A stretch of DNA of 64,000 nt from the NCBI RefSeq assembly GCF_002575655.3, contig NC_053039.3, positions 240,414,622 to 240,478,621 on the forward strand. Direction: 5' to 3'. A model generated the notes under the pieces. The model was not told the DNA's origin and searched no databases. It saw only the letters and a program-made list of their open reading frames with translations. This document shows, in pieces, positions 33,279 to 43,330 of the stretch (position 1 is its first letter; every line of letters begins with the position of its first letter). Source of the stretch: Aegilops tauschii subsp. strangulata (lineage: Eukaryota > Streptophyta > Magnoliopsida > Poales > Poaceae). Both the position numbers and the translations under genes were made by a program.

Positions 33279-33384
33279 CGTTCAGTTTCGACAGTAACAT
33301 TCAGTTTCGACAGCAAAATTCAGTTTCAACAGTTAAGTTCAGTTTCGACAGTTAAATTCAGTTTTGACAGTTAAGTTCAGAGAT
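33279..33384 (+). repeat. Tandem repeat, 19-20 bp unit, about 5.3 copies
   Basis: The unit TTCAGTTTCGACAGTTAAA with single-base variants repeats without gaps, ending in TTCAGAGATGAG. It is intronic in the proposed cargo gene. Confidence 0.85.
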
Positions 33385-35640
33385 GAGCGGCTGATGTATT
33401 TTACATCTAGCACTTTGTGGTTATGTATTTTACGTCATCTATTGGAGATGCTATTAGAATTCCACTCAGGTTAATGTTGTCTCTCTTGTCCTACTTCAGC
33501 CTCGGCGTCGTACAACTCACCGAAGCTGCTTCAACGACGAAACCCTCCATCAAAGCGGAGCAGTACCTCGGGCTCCATCTCCAGACGCCTAAGATATTCT
33601 TCCCCTCCTTCGACAGCCAAGTCAGTCGGAGCATCCTCACCGGCCAACCCAATCACGCTGAGATCGACATGGCTTCGCCAAAGAGGTTGTACACCTGTTG
33701 CATCTCTTTTTTACTCTACATGTTATATATATTGTCTACTGAGCACACGGAGTAACGAGAAATACGATTATTTTGTCCTACTATATGACAAGTAGTGAGG
33801 TACCAGGCAACTTAGCTATCCGTGACGGACTCTCTTGAACGCCATCATTATTTATCTCTGCGCGTTTGAGCTGTGCATTTGTCGATGTCCCTGGGAGTTG
33901 AGCTAGTAGGGCAGTGGCCTGGGTCCAAAGTAATAGAAGTAGCACAAAAACATTTTTTTAGTGTAGGCTTTTCCTTGCTCAAGCCTGCCTACTAGAATCG
34001 CCAGTGCTTGAAAGGAAAAGTGATTGAAAACATAGGAATTGGAAAGTTTCCTATCGTACTACTTTTCATGAATTTGGTGCAAAGGAAGGGAGCAAAGGAA
34101 AACTGTAGGATTTGTTCCTTTAGTGTCTCCTTGAAATAAAAACCGTAGGAATTTTAATTCCCACTTGTCCTCCTTTTCAAATTCCTATTCGTGAAGCACA
34201 AGACTAAGAGATAGTAGCATAATAGCATTATAACCATACATTTTCTTATGGTTTGACTTAATCTCACCATGCTTCTTTGCATCCTGTGATCTTCCAATTC
34301 TTGTGAACCAAACACCCAGATTGGCAGAAATCCTGTGTTTTCAAATTCTCTGTTTTGCACGTGCATTCCTATCCTATTCCTGTCTATTTCCTATCCTTGC
34401 ATTGTTACAATCCTCAAATTCAAACAAGCCCTTACACAATTACTTCTATTACAGATATGTGTCAAAGAAAACCTTGTGTGGTTTGTCCTGCTCCTGCGGT
34501 GCTGTGTTCCACCCCAGCTCAGCTGCTCCAACGACGGAAGGGTTCACCACAGCAGGGATCCGCTCTCCAGACTGTCTTTCGCCACCTCAGATCTTCTTCC
34601 CCGCCGCCGGCAGCCGCGACAACTGCATTACCATCATCAACTGAGCAGATGACCTTGAGGACTACACGGGTCCGCAAGAGAGGTCGCACTCTTCCGTGTC
34701 TGCTTACGTAATGCATCGCTTAATATGATGACATGCTACTTTATCGTCGTGTTCACCTATTAGACTCCGAGTCAGGTCCAAACTAATGCTGAAACTTGAG
34801 TTTTTAAATGGTTGTGGGGTACATACTGGGGCAGCAATCTGTACTTTCTGTCTACTATCTGGTTAATCTCGGGTGTCTACTATGAGTTTCCTGTTGGGTG
34901 CAAACAAACATTAAAGGAGCCATTATCTGTATTTTTTAACTAAAGCTATTATCTGCCTGCTATCATTGGTTTTGGGTCTATCCACAGTTTGCTACCATCA
35001 CTCTGGATTTGTGCATGCACTCCTTACATAATCTCACTATGTTTTATTCCTATGCATGTCAGTTATTGTACACAATGGAACTTAACATGTAGAGCAAAAG
35101 AGACGAGCCTTGCGTGGCAATAAAATTTCATGTAGACGTCGCTCCATGGTGGGCGCAAAGGCAGCCCCCCTCCACCCATTTCGGATTGTAATCAAGAGGA
35201 AGATAACTGTTCTGAGGGGGATTCAGAAGCAGAAGACCAGTCCTATTTACCCCCTGGTTAGCCAGACATCTTATATGTGAATTATATCATGACATCATTT
35301 TTTTATTACGTGTTAAATTTGTCAACAATTTTAGTACATTCAATTACTCTTCCTGTGCATCAGGCATTCGGCACGGTCATGGAAAAATCTGGAGTGGAAA
35401 CAAGGTCTTCAGAGCAGACAATGCTATCTGACGAAGCGCATTTCTTTCTGGTTACAGATAGCTCCTCAGAGGAGGATTCAGAGACAGATGACCAGTCCTA
35501 TCCCCCCCCCCCCGAGGTGCATGCTCTAACTTGGCAGGGTTATGTTGCTCATATCGTGCGTATGATATCTTGCATTGCTATGTCATTTACTTAGTTTAGA
35601 CATGCTTTGTGTGAATGCCACCTGTTTGGTGTCTAATTAC

Positions 35641-36590
35641 CATATATGTGAATTATGCAATGCCATCTTGTTGCAAGACATTATATATGTGAATTATACA
35701 ATGCTATCTTGTTGCAAGGCATTATATATGTGAATTATGCAATGCCATGCTGTTTAGCCAAGCGTCATATATGTGAATTATATCATGTCGTCCTTTTTTT
35801 GTATTTCTCATTGCTTTTGTCGACAATGTTTGTATATTCAACTGCTCTTCCTGTGCATCAGCCATTTGAATTGGTGATGGAGAAATCTGGAGTGAAAACA
35901 AGGTCTTCAGAGCAGACAATGCTACCTGCTGAAGCAGATATCTTGCTGGTTACAGATAGCTCTTTAGAGGAGGATTTAGAGGCAGATGACCAGTCCTATT
36001 ATCCCCCTGAGGTGTATGCTCAAACTTGGCAGGGTCATGCATATGTTGTATTGCAATGCTTAGTTTTTACGTCATATACATGATATTGAATGCCATCTCC
36101 TTAGTTGACACATCATATACGCGATTGCCCTCTGCTCACTTCCATGGTATATAAATCATATATTTGAATTATATCATGCCATGATGTTTACATAGACAAC
36201 ATGTATCTGAATTATGGCATGCCAACCCATTTTCTAAAGACATAATATAGTTATATCATCTCATCCTGTTTACATAGTCATCATATTTTGAATTATGTCA
36301 TTCTATCCGTGAATTATATCATGCCATCATGTTTCCATCGACGACATGTTTGTGATTTTTGGCATGCCAACCACTTTAATAGACACATCATATAGTTATA
36401 TCATGTCATCCTGTTTACATAGTCATCATATTTTGAAGTATGTCATTCTATCCTGTTTAGTTAGCCATCATACATGTGAAATTGTGTCATGCTATCCTGT
36501 TTAATTAGCCATCATATATGTGAAATTATGTCCTGCTATTCTGTTTGGTTAGACAACATAAATGTGAATTATTTCATGCCCTGTTTTCTT
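35641..36590 (+). repeat. Intronic tandem array, about 45-60 bp unit
   Basis: More than ten degenerate copies of words such as CATATATGTGAATTATATCA and TGCCATCCTGTTTACATAGT fill the introns on both sides of the second acidic exon module. The exon modules and this intronic repeat appear to have multiplied together. Confidence 0.7.
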
Positions 36591-37140
36591 CCCTACTATC
36601 CATTGCACCTGCCTATCTTACAATGTCTGTACATTCAATTACTTTTCTTGTTTATCAGCCATTTCAATTGGAGGGGGTGATGGCAGTATCTGTGGGAGTA
36701 AAAACACGGTCTTCAGAAAAGATCATGCTACCTGTCGGTGGAGATAGAACCACGGTTGTACTTGCCCAAGAACCAGCCCGACCACACATAACCCAGACTC
36801 ACGCAGATTGTACCCCTACCCAGTTGGACAGAGAACCAGCTACACCCCTTCTAACCCCAACCCCAGCAGATCGTAACCTAGTTCCCGTTGACACAGCACC
36901 ATCTCCACCACAGAGCACCCAAACACGAGCAGTTAGTAAGGCAACTGCAGTGCCCAAAGCACGAGGACCACCACTCCGAACCCCAAGTCAACGCTTAAAG
37001 TAGAAGAAGAATTGTTCTCAAGTCAGGTTCCGTAGCTATGGTTCATACTACTTTGCTCTTGCATCACTGTATTTACTCATACCAACTAATTTCAAACTTG
37101 AAGGATGCAACTGAAACTCCAATGGCGCAACAGGTATGTT

Positions 37141-38172
37141 TTAAACCTGTTTCTTTAACGTGTTTGCTGTTGTAACTTGCTCTATGTTGATTTCAGTTTC
37201 ATTGAATAAACAGTTATGTTCTCATGCCATGCACATTACAAGTGTTGTTATTGCTGTGTAGTTTCCCACACTTATATTCTGTCTATGCTGCTTTGTCTTA
37301 AATAGATATGATTCGAATTGTATCTATCTTGATTTGTCAACATAAACTAGAATGATATAGACCATATAGTGACCATACTACATAGATATATGTTTCTTTC
37401 ATGCTGTTATCCTGTCCACCTTACTACTGAACTGGTTTACCAAAATGAGTTTCATATACTACATTGTAAACCTGTGATGTGTTTGTTTGTTTATCTTTTA
37501 GAACGCGGATAAAATATTGGAGAAGAGTACCCCGTTATGCAATGGTAAAGGAAGTAATGCAGATAAGGTTCAAGATAGTGAGACATCCCTGTTGGTCTCC
37601 AAGAAAGCTGATAAAAACTATATTGAAGACACTGAGACAACCCCAAAGTCCTGTCTTTAAACCTGTTTCTTTAACGTGTTTGCTGTTGTAACTTGCTCTA
37701 TGTTGATTTCAGTTTCATTGAATAAACAGTTATGTTCTCATGCCATGCACATTACAAGTGTTGTTATTGCTGTGTAGTTTCCCACACTTATATTCTGTCT
37801 ATGCTGCTTTGTCTTAAATAGATATGATTCGAATTGTATCTATCTTGATTTGTCAACATAAACTAGAATGATATAGACCATATAGTGACCATACTACATA
37901 GATATATGTTTCTTTCATGCTGTTATCCTGTCCACCTTACTACTGAACTGGTTTACCAAAATGAGTTTCATATACTACATTGTAAACCTGTGATGTGTTT
38001 GTTTGTTTATCTTTTAGAACGCGGATAAAATATTGGAGAAGAGTACCCCGTTATGCAATGGTAAAGGAAGTAATGCAGATAAGGTTCAAGATAGTGAGAC
38101 ATCCCTGTTGGTCTCCAAGAAAGCTGATAAAAACTATATTGAAGACACTGAGACAACCCCAAAGTCCTGTCT
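37141..38172 (+). repeat. Perfect 516-bp tandem duplication covering an intron and exon
   Basis: 37,141-37,656 and 37,657-38,172 are identical as far as I can read. Each holds most of an intron and its TTTTAG acceptor, then the exon starting NADKILEKSTPLCNGKGSNA. In the first copy the exon runs into TTTAAACC at the junction, giving a TAA stop. The second copy continues into the true exon end. It is either very recent or an assembly artefact. Confidence 0.9.
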
Positions 38173-38394
38173 TGGTGTAGTGTTCGAGTTACTGGCTACT
38201 ACTGATGGCACCAGCTCTTCGAACTCGCTGCCTGAATCAGTTCGAATTCTTGAGTCTCAACTTCAAGTTGAAAGACATCGATGAGATGTTATGCGACAGG
38301 AAGCCCAAGGACTGAGGAAGTCCCTGCGGAATTTAGATGCATACTTTCTGGTGCAACAGCAAGTGCTGGAGGATTTAACACTACTAGAAAAAGG

Positions 38395-38612
38395 CCTACT
38401 AGTGGCGCACCAGTTTTGCCTACTAATGGCGCACTACTGGTGCGCCACTAGCATCACGCCACTAGTAATTTTTACTAATGGCGCACCGCTGGTGCGCCAT
38501 TAGTATCTGGTATACTAATGGCGCACCAGTGGTGCGCCATTAGTATATGCCACGGTGCGCCATTACTAAGTCCGATAGTAATGGCGCACCACATAGAAGC
38601 GCCATTAGTAAC
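38395..38612. repeat. Left hairpin-module cluster of the small CACTA
   Basis: At least six units of GGCGCAC(C)…GGTGCGCC(A) in alternating orientation, each able to fold on itself (for example around 38,478-38,503 and 38,516-38,543). These are subterminal repeats of the element. Confidence 0.85.
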
Positions 38613-38801
38613 AATTTTTTTTCAAATATTTTTCAGAAATATTTAAAAAAAATTCAATTTTTTTTTTCAGAAATATTTTTTTCAAAAAAATTTCAAAAAA
38701 AATGTTCACATTTTTTTCCCAATTTTTTCTTAATCTCGGGTCACTATGGCTTAATCTCAGGTCAATATGCTTAATTTCAAGTCAAATCGCCCTAAGTGGT
38801 C

Positions 38802-38880
38802 AAACTCCCGGAAGGTCACCCATCCTCACACTACTCCAACCCGAGCACGCTTAACTTCGCGGTTCTATCCAACCCCAGCA
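38802..38880 (-). rRNA. 5S rRNA-derived segment (not a functional gene)
   Basis: The minus strand contains, in order and at near-native spacing, the words CGAAGTTAAGCGTGCT, CGGGTTGGAGTAGT and AGGATGGGTGACCTTCCGGG. They correspond to box A, the intermediate element and box C of the plant 5S rRNA internal promoter. The 5' third of 5S is diverged and the 3' end is lost, so no functional rRNA is expected. The segment lies inside the small CACTA. Its origin could be a 5S-derived retroelement (the Cassandra TRIM carries 5S in its LTR) or a captured 5S fragment. Confidence 0.8.
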
Positions 38881-39054
38881 CCACCTCACTTAACAACCAC
38901 TTGTTGATATATCTATCATATCAATCCTATTAAACCTTGTTGATGTCTAGGACTTTGTTCATATTCATGAGTATGATGAAATTTTGAAAAATATTTCAAA
39001 CTTCCCTGTCATATTACGAATCATTTTTTGAAAAAAAAATTCAAAACCAATATT

Positions 39055-39104
39055 TTGTTCTGTTACTAGTGGCGCACCTAGCAACCGGTGCGCCACTAGT
39101 AAGT
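39055..39104. repeat. Isolated hairpin module within the small CACTA
   Basis: TACTAGTGGCGCACCTAGCA pairs with ACCGGTGCGCCACTAGTA, a single 40-bp foldback of the same type as the terminal modules. The sequence between modules is AT-rich and low-complexity. Confidence 0.7.
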
Positions 39105-39489
39105 TTGAAAATTTTTGACTTTTTTTGCCTCTAGATCTTGAAAGCCCCGTATCTTTTTTTCTGTTAGGTTTTTGAGTATTTGAAAATGCTTAACGGGGTT
39201 CCCCCAGTTAAATTCGGATGTAACTTTTCGAGTAGATGATTTTTCATATAAAAAACTTTTTCATTCGAGTTCGTATGCAAAAGTTATGCCCATTTTAAGA
39301 AATTCCAGAGAGATTTTGCAAATAAAGTCGAAATTCATATTTGTTAATTTTCCCAACAACTAGACCACATATCACATGGGAAACTTATTTTATTTTACTT
39401 TTTTGACATTTCCATCATTTTCTTTTATTTTTTAAAAACTGAAAAGGCGGTCCACTGGAGGGGGGGGGGGTGCATTCGGCGGAATGGGC

Positions 39490-39965
39490 CAAGTTACTAA
39501 TGGCGCACCGTGGGGGTGGTGCGCCATTAGTAGTTCAACTAGTAATGGCGCACCACCCCAACCGTGCGCCATTAGTAGTTTTTCAAAAAAAATAAAAAAA
39601 ATTGAAATAAAATTTGTAACAAAATTACTAATGGCGCACCTGTGAGTGGTGCGCCATTAGTAGTTCAACTAGTAATGGCGCACCGTGGGAGTGGTGCGCC
39701 ATTAGTAGTTGAACTACTAATGGCGCACCGTCCCACGGTGCGCCATTAGTAGTTTAAAAAATAAAAATAAAAAAATTTTGAATTTTTTTTTTGAAACATA
39801 ATTACTAATGGCGCACCATCCCACGGTGCGCCATTAGTAGTTTTGAAAAAATTAAAAAAAATTACTAATGGCGCACCGTGGATGTGGTGTGCCATTAGTA
39901 TTTTCACACTAATGACGCACCAACACATGGTGCGCCATTAGTATATGTGGTGCGCCATTAGTGGC
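39490..39965. repeat. Right hairpin-module cluster of the small CACTA
   Basis: About seven foldbacks of ACTAATGGCGCACCxxxxGG with TGCGCCATTAGTAGT are separated by A/T-rich spacers with poly-A and poly-T runs. Arms pair almost perfectly within each module. Confidence 0.85.
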
Positions 39966-40365
39966 CATATCATCTATAGCCCTTTTCCTAGTAGTGTAAG
40001 CGCCAAACAAGAGAAAGTTAATAAGCTTGCTAAGCATCTTGCCAGCATTATGGGTACCCAGGATATTGTATCTTGAGCTCTTCTGAAGTGGTTTCAGTTC
40101 TGGACTTGTTTTGCTGCAGCGTTTATATGCTGCTTTGTTCCCTATATTTGCACTGGTGGCGAACTTTGATGCCCAGTGGATGTAATATGTGTAATAGCCG
40201 TGATAGCCTAGCGTAAGTTGCTTGCTAATTTATTTCCTTATTGTCTTGTTTATTTGTTTTCTTGTAGTCAGTGCAGTTCTTTTTCCGCGGTTTGCTAGTG
40301 GCCGCAATAACCTATTTTTTAAAACTAGGCCACAATAACCATGGGCTACATATTTACTGTAGTTA

Positions 40366-41190
40366 ACATGGGCCTCCTACGGGGCGTAGAAACAATGGGC
40401 CTCCTACGGGGCATAGAAGGAATGGGCCTTATACGGGCCGTAGACACAATGGGCCTTCTACGGGCCGTATCATCAATGGGCCTTCTACGGGCCGTATGAT
40501 CGGTTGGCCAAACATGGGCCAATAATAGACCACATTATGGCCGTAAATGGGCTAGAGTTGAAATCGTCCGTTCATGGGCCGACCATAATGGTCCGTCGTT
40601 AATCGACCGTATTTGATGACGCTATGAAAACGACCCAACGTATTAACGGGCCACAAACGGGCCGACTGTAACCACGGGCTGAATTTGGCCAACAAGCAGA
40701 AAATGACAGTAACGGGCTGTAAGTAAACGAATGCTGGAAATGAGCCCAAGAATAAATGGGCCCTGAGAAGGCCGAAAGATAACATGGGCTGGAAACGGCC
40801 CAACGGAATAATGGGCCGTTAATGGGTATAAAGTGATACACTCCTCATTACGGGCCAGTTTCACCACATGCCATTAATGGGTATAAAGTGATACACTGTT
40901 CATTACGGGCCAGTTTTACCACGGGCCGTTAATGGGCCGAGAGTTACAAAGGGCCTCATATGGGCCGAAAGACGTCATGGGCCATACATGGGCCGGAAGT
41001 TAAAACGGGCTGGAATTGGATGGCCCAGATGACGCTACTGGGCCTAATTCGGATAGGCCGTAAACGGGCCCCGGGTTAGCGGGCTGTAAATGGGCTATAT
41101 GCAAACATGCCGTTAACAGGCTTGCCGTGGGCCGGCCCGCCACCTTTTGACCAAGTCAAACGGGCCGACCTTTTCACAGGAATGGGCCTC
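40366..41190 (+). repeat. Right subterminal repeat array of the giant CACTA
   Basis: Roughly 25-30 copies of short units such as AATGGGCCTTCTACGGGCCG, AATGGGCCGTAAACGGGC and ATGGGCCGAAAG occur every 20-35 bp. A longer direct repeat, AATGGGTATAAAGTGATACA, occurs at about 40,822 and 40,873. GGGCC and its partner GGCCC dominate. The left array has a different unit, as is common for CACTA ends. Confidence 0.75.
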
Positions 41191-41595
41191 TGTTGGGCCA
41201 TGCCACGTGTCGACGTATCATAGGCGCTTTGGGTCCAATGAGTGGATGACATGTGTCCCAACGGTGAGCCGACACGTGTTTCCTCCAGCCAATGATGATT
41301 TTACACGTGGAAAATCCCCATTGGTCGGGGCTGTTAATGGGTTATCGGATCCAAAACCGGACCCGATAGCTTAACGGCGTTCCGTTACGATGGTTGCCAC
41401 GTGTCGGTCGCCCTTGACGAAAGCACTTTTGTGACGCGCGATTTATCGTCCTGGAAGTGGACACTTCCGTGATGATAATTTTGGTTATGTCATGGAACAC
41501 TTCTACGACAGCACATGTATGACTATCTTGATTCTGTCATAAAATCGTCATGGATGTACATGCAACAGAAAATGCGACCTACTGTGGCAAAGACG
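41191..41595 (+). other. CACTA right end, TGACA/ACGTG-rich
   Basis: ACGTGT words (ccacgtgtcg, gacacgtgtttcc, tacacgtgg, gccacgtgtcgg) and TGACGC/TGATGATAA words approach the right terminus. No gene is seen. Confidence 0.5.
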
Positions 41596-41658
41596 TATCA
41601 TCACGGAGTGTATTTTTTTGTAGTGATAGTGTGCTGAAATTTACTGTCACTTGTTGTT

Positions 41659-42245
41659 ATGGAAAATAATCCTTTGAGGGGGTTGTTCATGGTATCTTCA
41701 CCCCGACCGGAAGAGAAAAAAGTTGCACCTCAACCTACTGAACCTACTGAAAATATTTATTATGAAATTCCTTCGGGTATGATAGAGAAACTGCTAGCTA
41801 ATCCTTATGCAGGACATGGAACATTACATCCTGGTATCAATCTAATATATGTGGTTGAAGTTTGTGGATTATTTAAGCTTACAGGTTTGCCCGAGGATGA
41901 AGTCAAGATGAAGTTCTTCCCTTTATCTTTGAAGGAGAAGGCATTGACATGGTATAGGCTATGCGATGATATTGGGACTTGGAATTACAACCGATTCAAA
42001 ATGGAATTTCATCAGAAGTTTTATCCTATGCATCTAGTTTATCGTGATTGGAATTATATTCATAATTTTTGGCCTCATGAAGGAGAAAGTATCACTCAAG
42101 CTTGGGGGAGGCTTAAGTCAATGTTATATCCGTGCCCCAATCACTAGCTCCCAAGAGAAATTATTATGTAGAACTTCTATGCCCGGCTTTCTCGTAATGA
42201 TCAATCCATGCTCGATACTTCTTGTAGTGGTTCTTTTATGAAGAA
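41659..42245 (+). pseudogene. Gag of the Athila-like element, stop-broken
   Basis: ATG at 41,659 follows 33 bp after the CACTA's right edge. The frame starts MENNPLRGLFMVSSPRPEEK and contains the gag core LKEKALTWYRLCDDIGTWNY and THAW-like ITQAWGRLKSMLYPCPNH. It stops at 42,145, and a second stop follows shortly (…REIIM*NFYARLSRNDQSML). Gag forms the virus-like particle. The fragment is inactive here. Confidence 0.78.
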
Positions 42246-42269
42246 GACTATTGAATCAAATGGCATTTA

Positions 42270-42779
42270 TTGGAAAGAACTAAACGCAACTCTGAAGATT
42301 GGGAACTCGATGAAGGTAAGGAGTCAAGTATAAACCTCAAGTTTGATTGTGTTAAATCTTTTATGGATACCGATGCTTTTCATGAATTTAGCACTAAATA
42401 TGGACTTGACTCTGAGATAGTAGCTTCTTTCTATGGATCATTTGCTACTCACGTTGATCTCCCTAAGGAGAAGTGGTTTAAATATCATCCTCCCATTGAA
42501 GTGAAATTAGTAGAACCAATTAAAGCTGAAGAAGAAACTATTAATTATAATGTTTATCCTATTGCTCCTACTGCTTATATTGAGAAATCACATTTCCCTG
42601 TTAGAATAAAGGAACATGCTAAAGCTTCAGATGTGGTTCGTAAGAGTTATACTAGAACACCTACACCCTCTGAACAAATTAAAGTTGAATCTAGTATTGC
42701 CATGGTTAAAGATCTCTTGGTCGATAATATTGATGGGCATGTTATTTACTTCTGTGATGAAGCTCCTAGAATTGCTTGA
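42270..42779 (+). pseudogene. Gag-pol linker region of the Athila-like element
   Basis: A frame of 169 residues begins near ERTKRNSEDWELDEGKESSI and ends DNIDGHVIYFCDEAPRIA. It is Lys/Glu-rich and has no recognised domain. It lies between gag and protease and is separated from both by frame breaks. Confidence 0.55.
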
Positions 42780-42841
42780 CCTGATGATAATGATAAACTA
42801 GACATGTTGTTAGCATAACTGTTGTTTCTGTTAAAATAGGA

Positions 42842-43330
42842 GATCATTGTTATCATGGCTTATGTGATGTGGGTGCTAGTGTGAGTGCAATTCCCTTTAT
42901 TTTATATCAAGAAATTATGAATAATATTGCACCTACTGAAATAGAAGATATTGATGTCACTATTAAGCTTGCTAATAGAGATACTACATCACAAATTGGG
43001 ATTGTTAGAGATGTTGAAGTCTTGTGTGGGAAAATAAAATACCCTACTTATTTTCTAGTTCTTGGTCCCCCACAAGATGATTTTTGTCCCATTATTTTTG
43101 GTAGACCTTTCTTGAACACTGTTAAAGCCAAAATAGATTGTGAAAAAGAAGCTATTACTGTAAGTTTTGGGGATGTGTCTCATGATTTTAATTTCTCTAA
43201 ATTTCGTAGACAACCCCATGATAAAGAATTGCCTAGTAAAGATGAAATTATTGGTCTTGCTTCCATTGCAGCGCCTCCTATTGATCCTTTAGAACAATAT
43301 TTGCTAGACCATAAAATAATATGTTCATGA
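42842..43330 (+). pseudogene. Aspartic protease of the Athila-like element
   Basis: The reading includes CDVGASVSAIPFILYQEIMN with the catalytic Asp codon at 42,866-42,868. The motif is DVGAS rather than the DLGAS of its relatives here. FLVLGPPQDDFCPIIFGRPF carries the second conserved protease motif. The frame ends with TGA at 43,328. Confidence 0.75.

Larger units (their letters stand above)
38379..39996. mobile_element. Small non-autonomous CACTA nested in the cargo gene
   Basis: The left end is CACTACTAGAAAAAGGCCTA and the complement of the right end is CACTACTAGGAAAAGGGCTA. TAA flanks both sides (38,376-38,378 and 39,997-39,999). The element is 1,618 bp. Both ends are packed with hairpin-forming modules (ACTAATGGCGCACC…GGTGCGCCATTAGT). 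No coding frame is present. Removing it restores the cargo gene's last exon (…VLEDL then SAKQEK…). Confidence 0.92.
32192..40076 (+). pseudogene. Multi-exon CACTA cargo gene with multiplied exons (plus strand)
   Basis: An ATG at 32,192 starts MVPHSHPIRPPIRTPRPGKP. Three Ser/Pro/Arg-rich exon modules follow (ending 32,551; 33,500-33,685; about 34,518-34,711), the first two ending CCAAAGAG at identical GTTGTACAC donors. Then come three acidic modules (35,364-35,516; 35,862-36,011; from 36,659) of the type EKSGVxTRSSEQTMLPxEA with ...SSEEDSETDDQSY.... Later exons are at about 37,092-37,133, 37,502-37,657 and 38,018 onward. The C-terminus looks coiled-coil (RILESQLQVERHR, then RQEAQGLRKSLRNLDAYFLV). 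It has an in-frame TGA at 38,282 and is split by the CACTA at 38,379-39,996, after which SAKQEKVNKLAKHLASIMGT leads to a stop at 40,074. This is possibly the non-transposase (TNPA-like) protein of this CACTA family; that is inference. Confidence 0.5.
338..41625. mobile_element. Giant CACTA (En/Spm) DNA transposon with nested insertions
   Basis: The left end reads CACTACAGAAAAAAGACAC. The complement of the right end reads CACTACAAAAAAATACACT. Both are flanked by the trinucleotide ATA (335-337 and 41,626-41,628), the 3-bp duplication expected for CACTA transposons. The sequence on either side rejoins into one retrotransposon leader. Subterminal repeat arrays lie inside both ends. Removing the nested elements leaves about 21 kb. 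I see no transposase (TNPD-type) reading frame, so the copy is probably non-autonomous. It carries several broken gene-like loci, described separately. Confidence 0.88.

Noticed and set aside
36160..36560. Coding exons in the stretch between the second and third acidic modules
   Set aside because: It is filled by the ATATATGTGAATTATATCATG tandem repeat with stops in all frames.
38802..38880. A functional 5S rRNA gene
   Set aside because: The 5' third is diverged and the 3' end is missing. Only the internal promoter core is retained.
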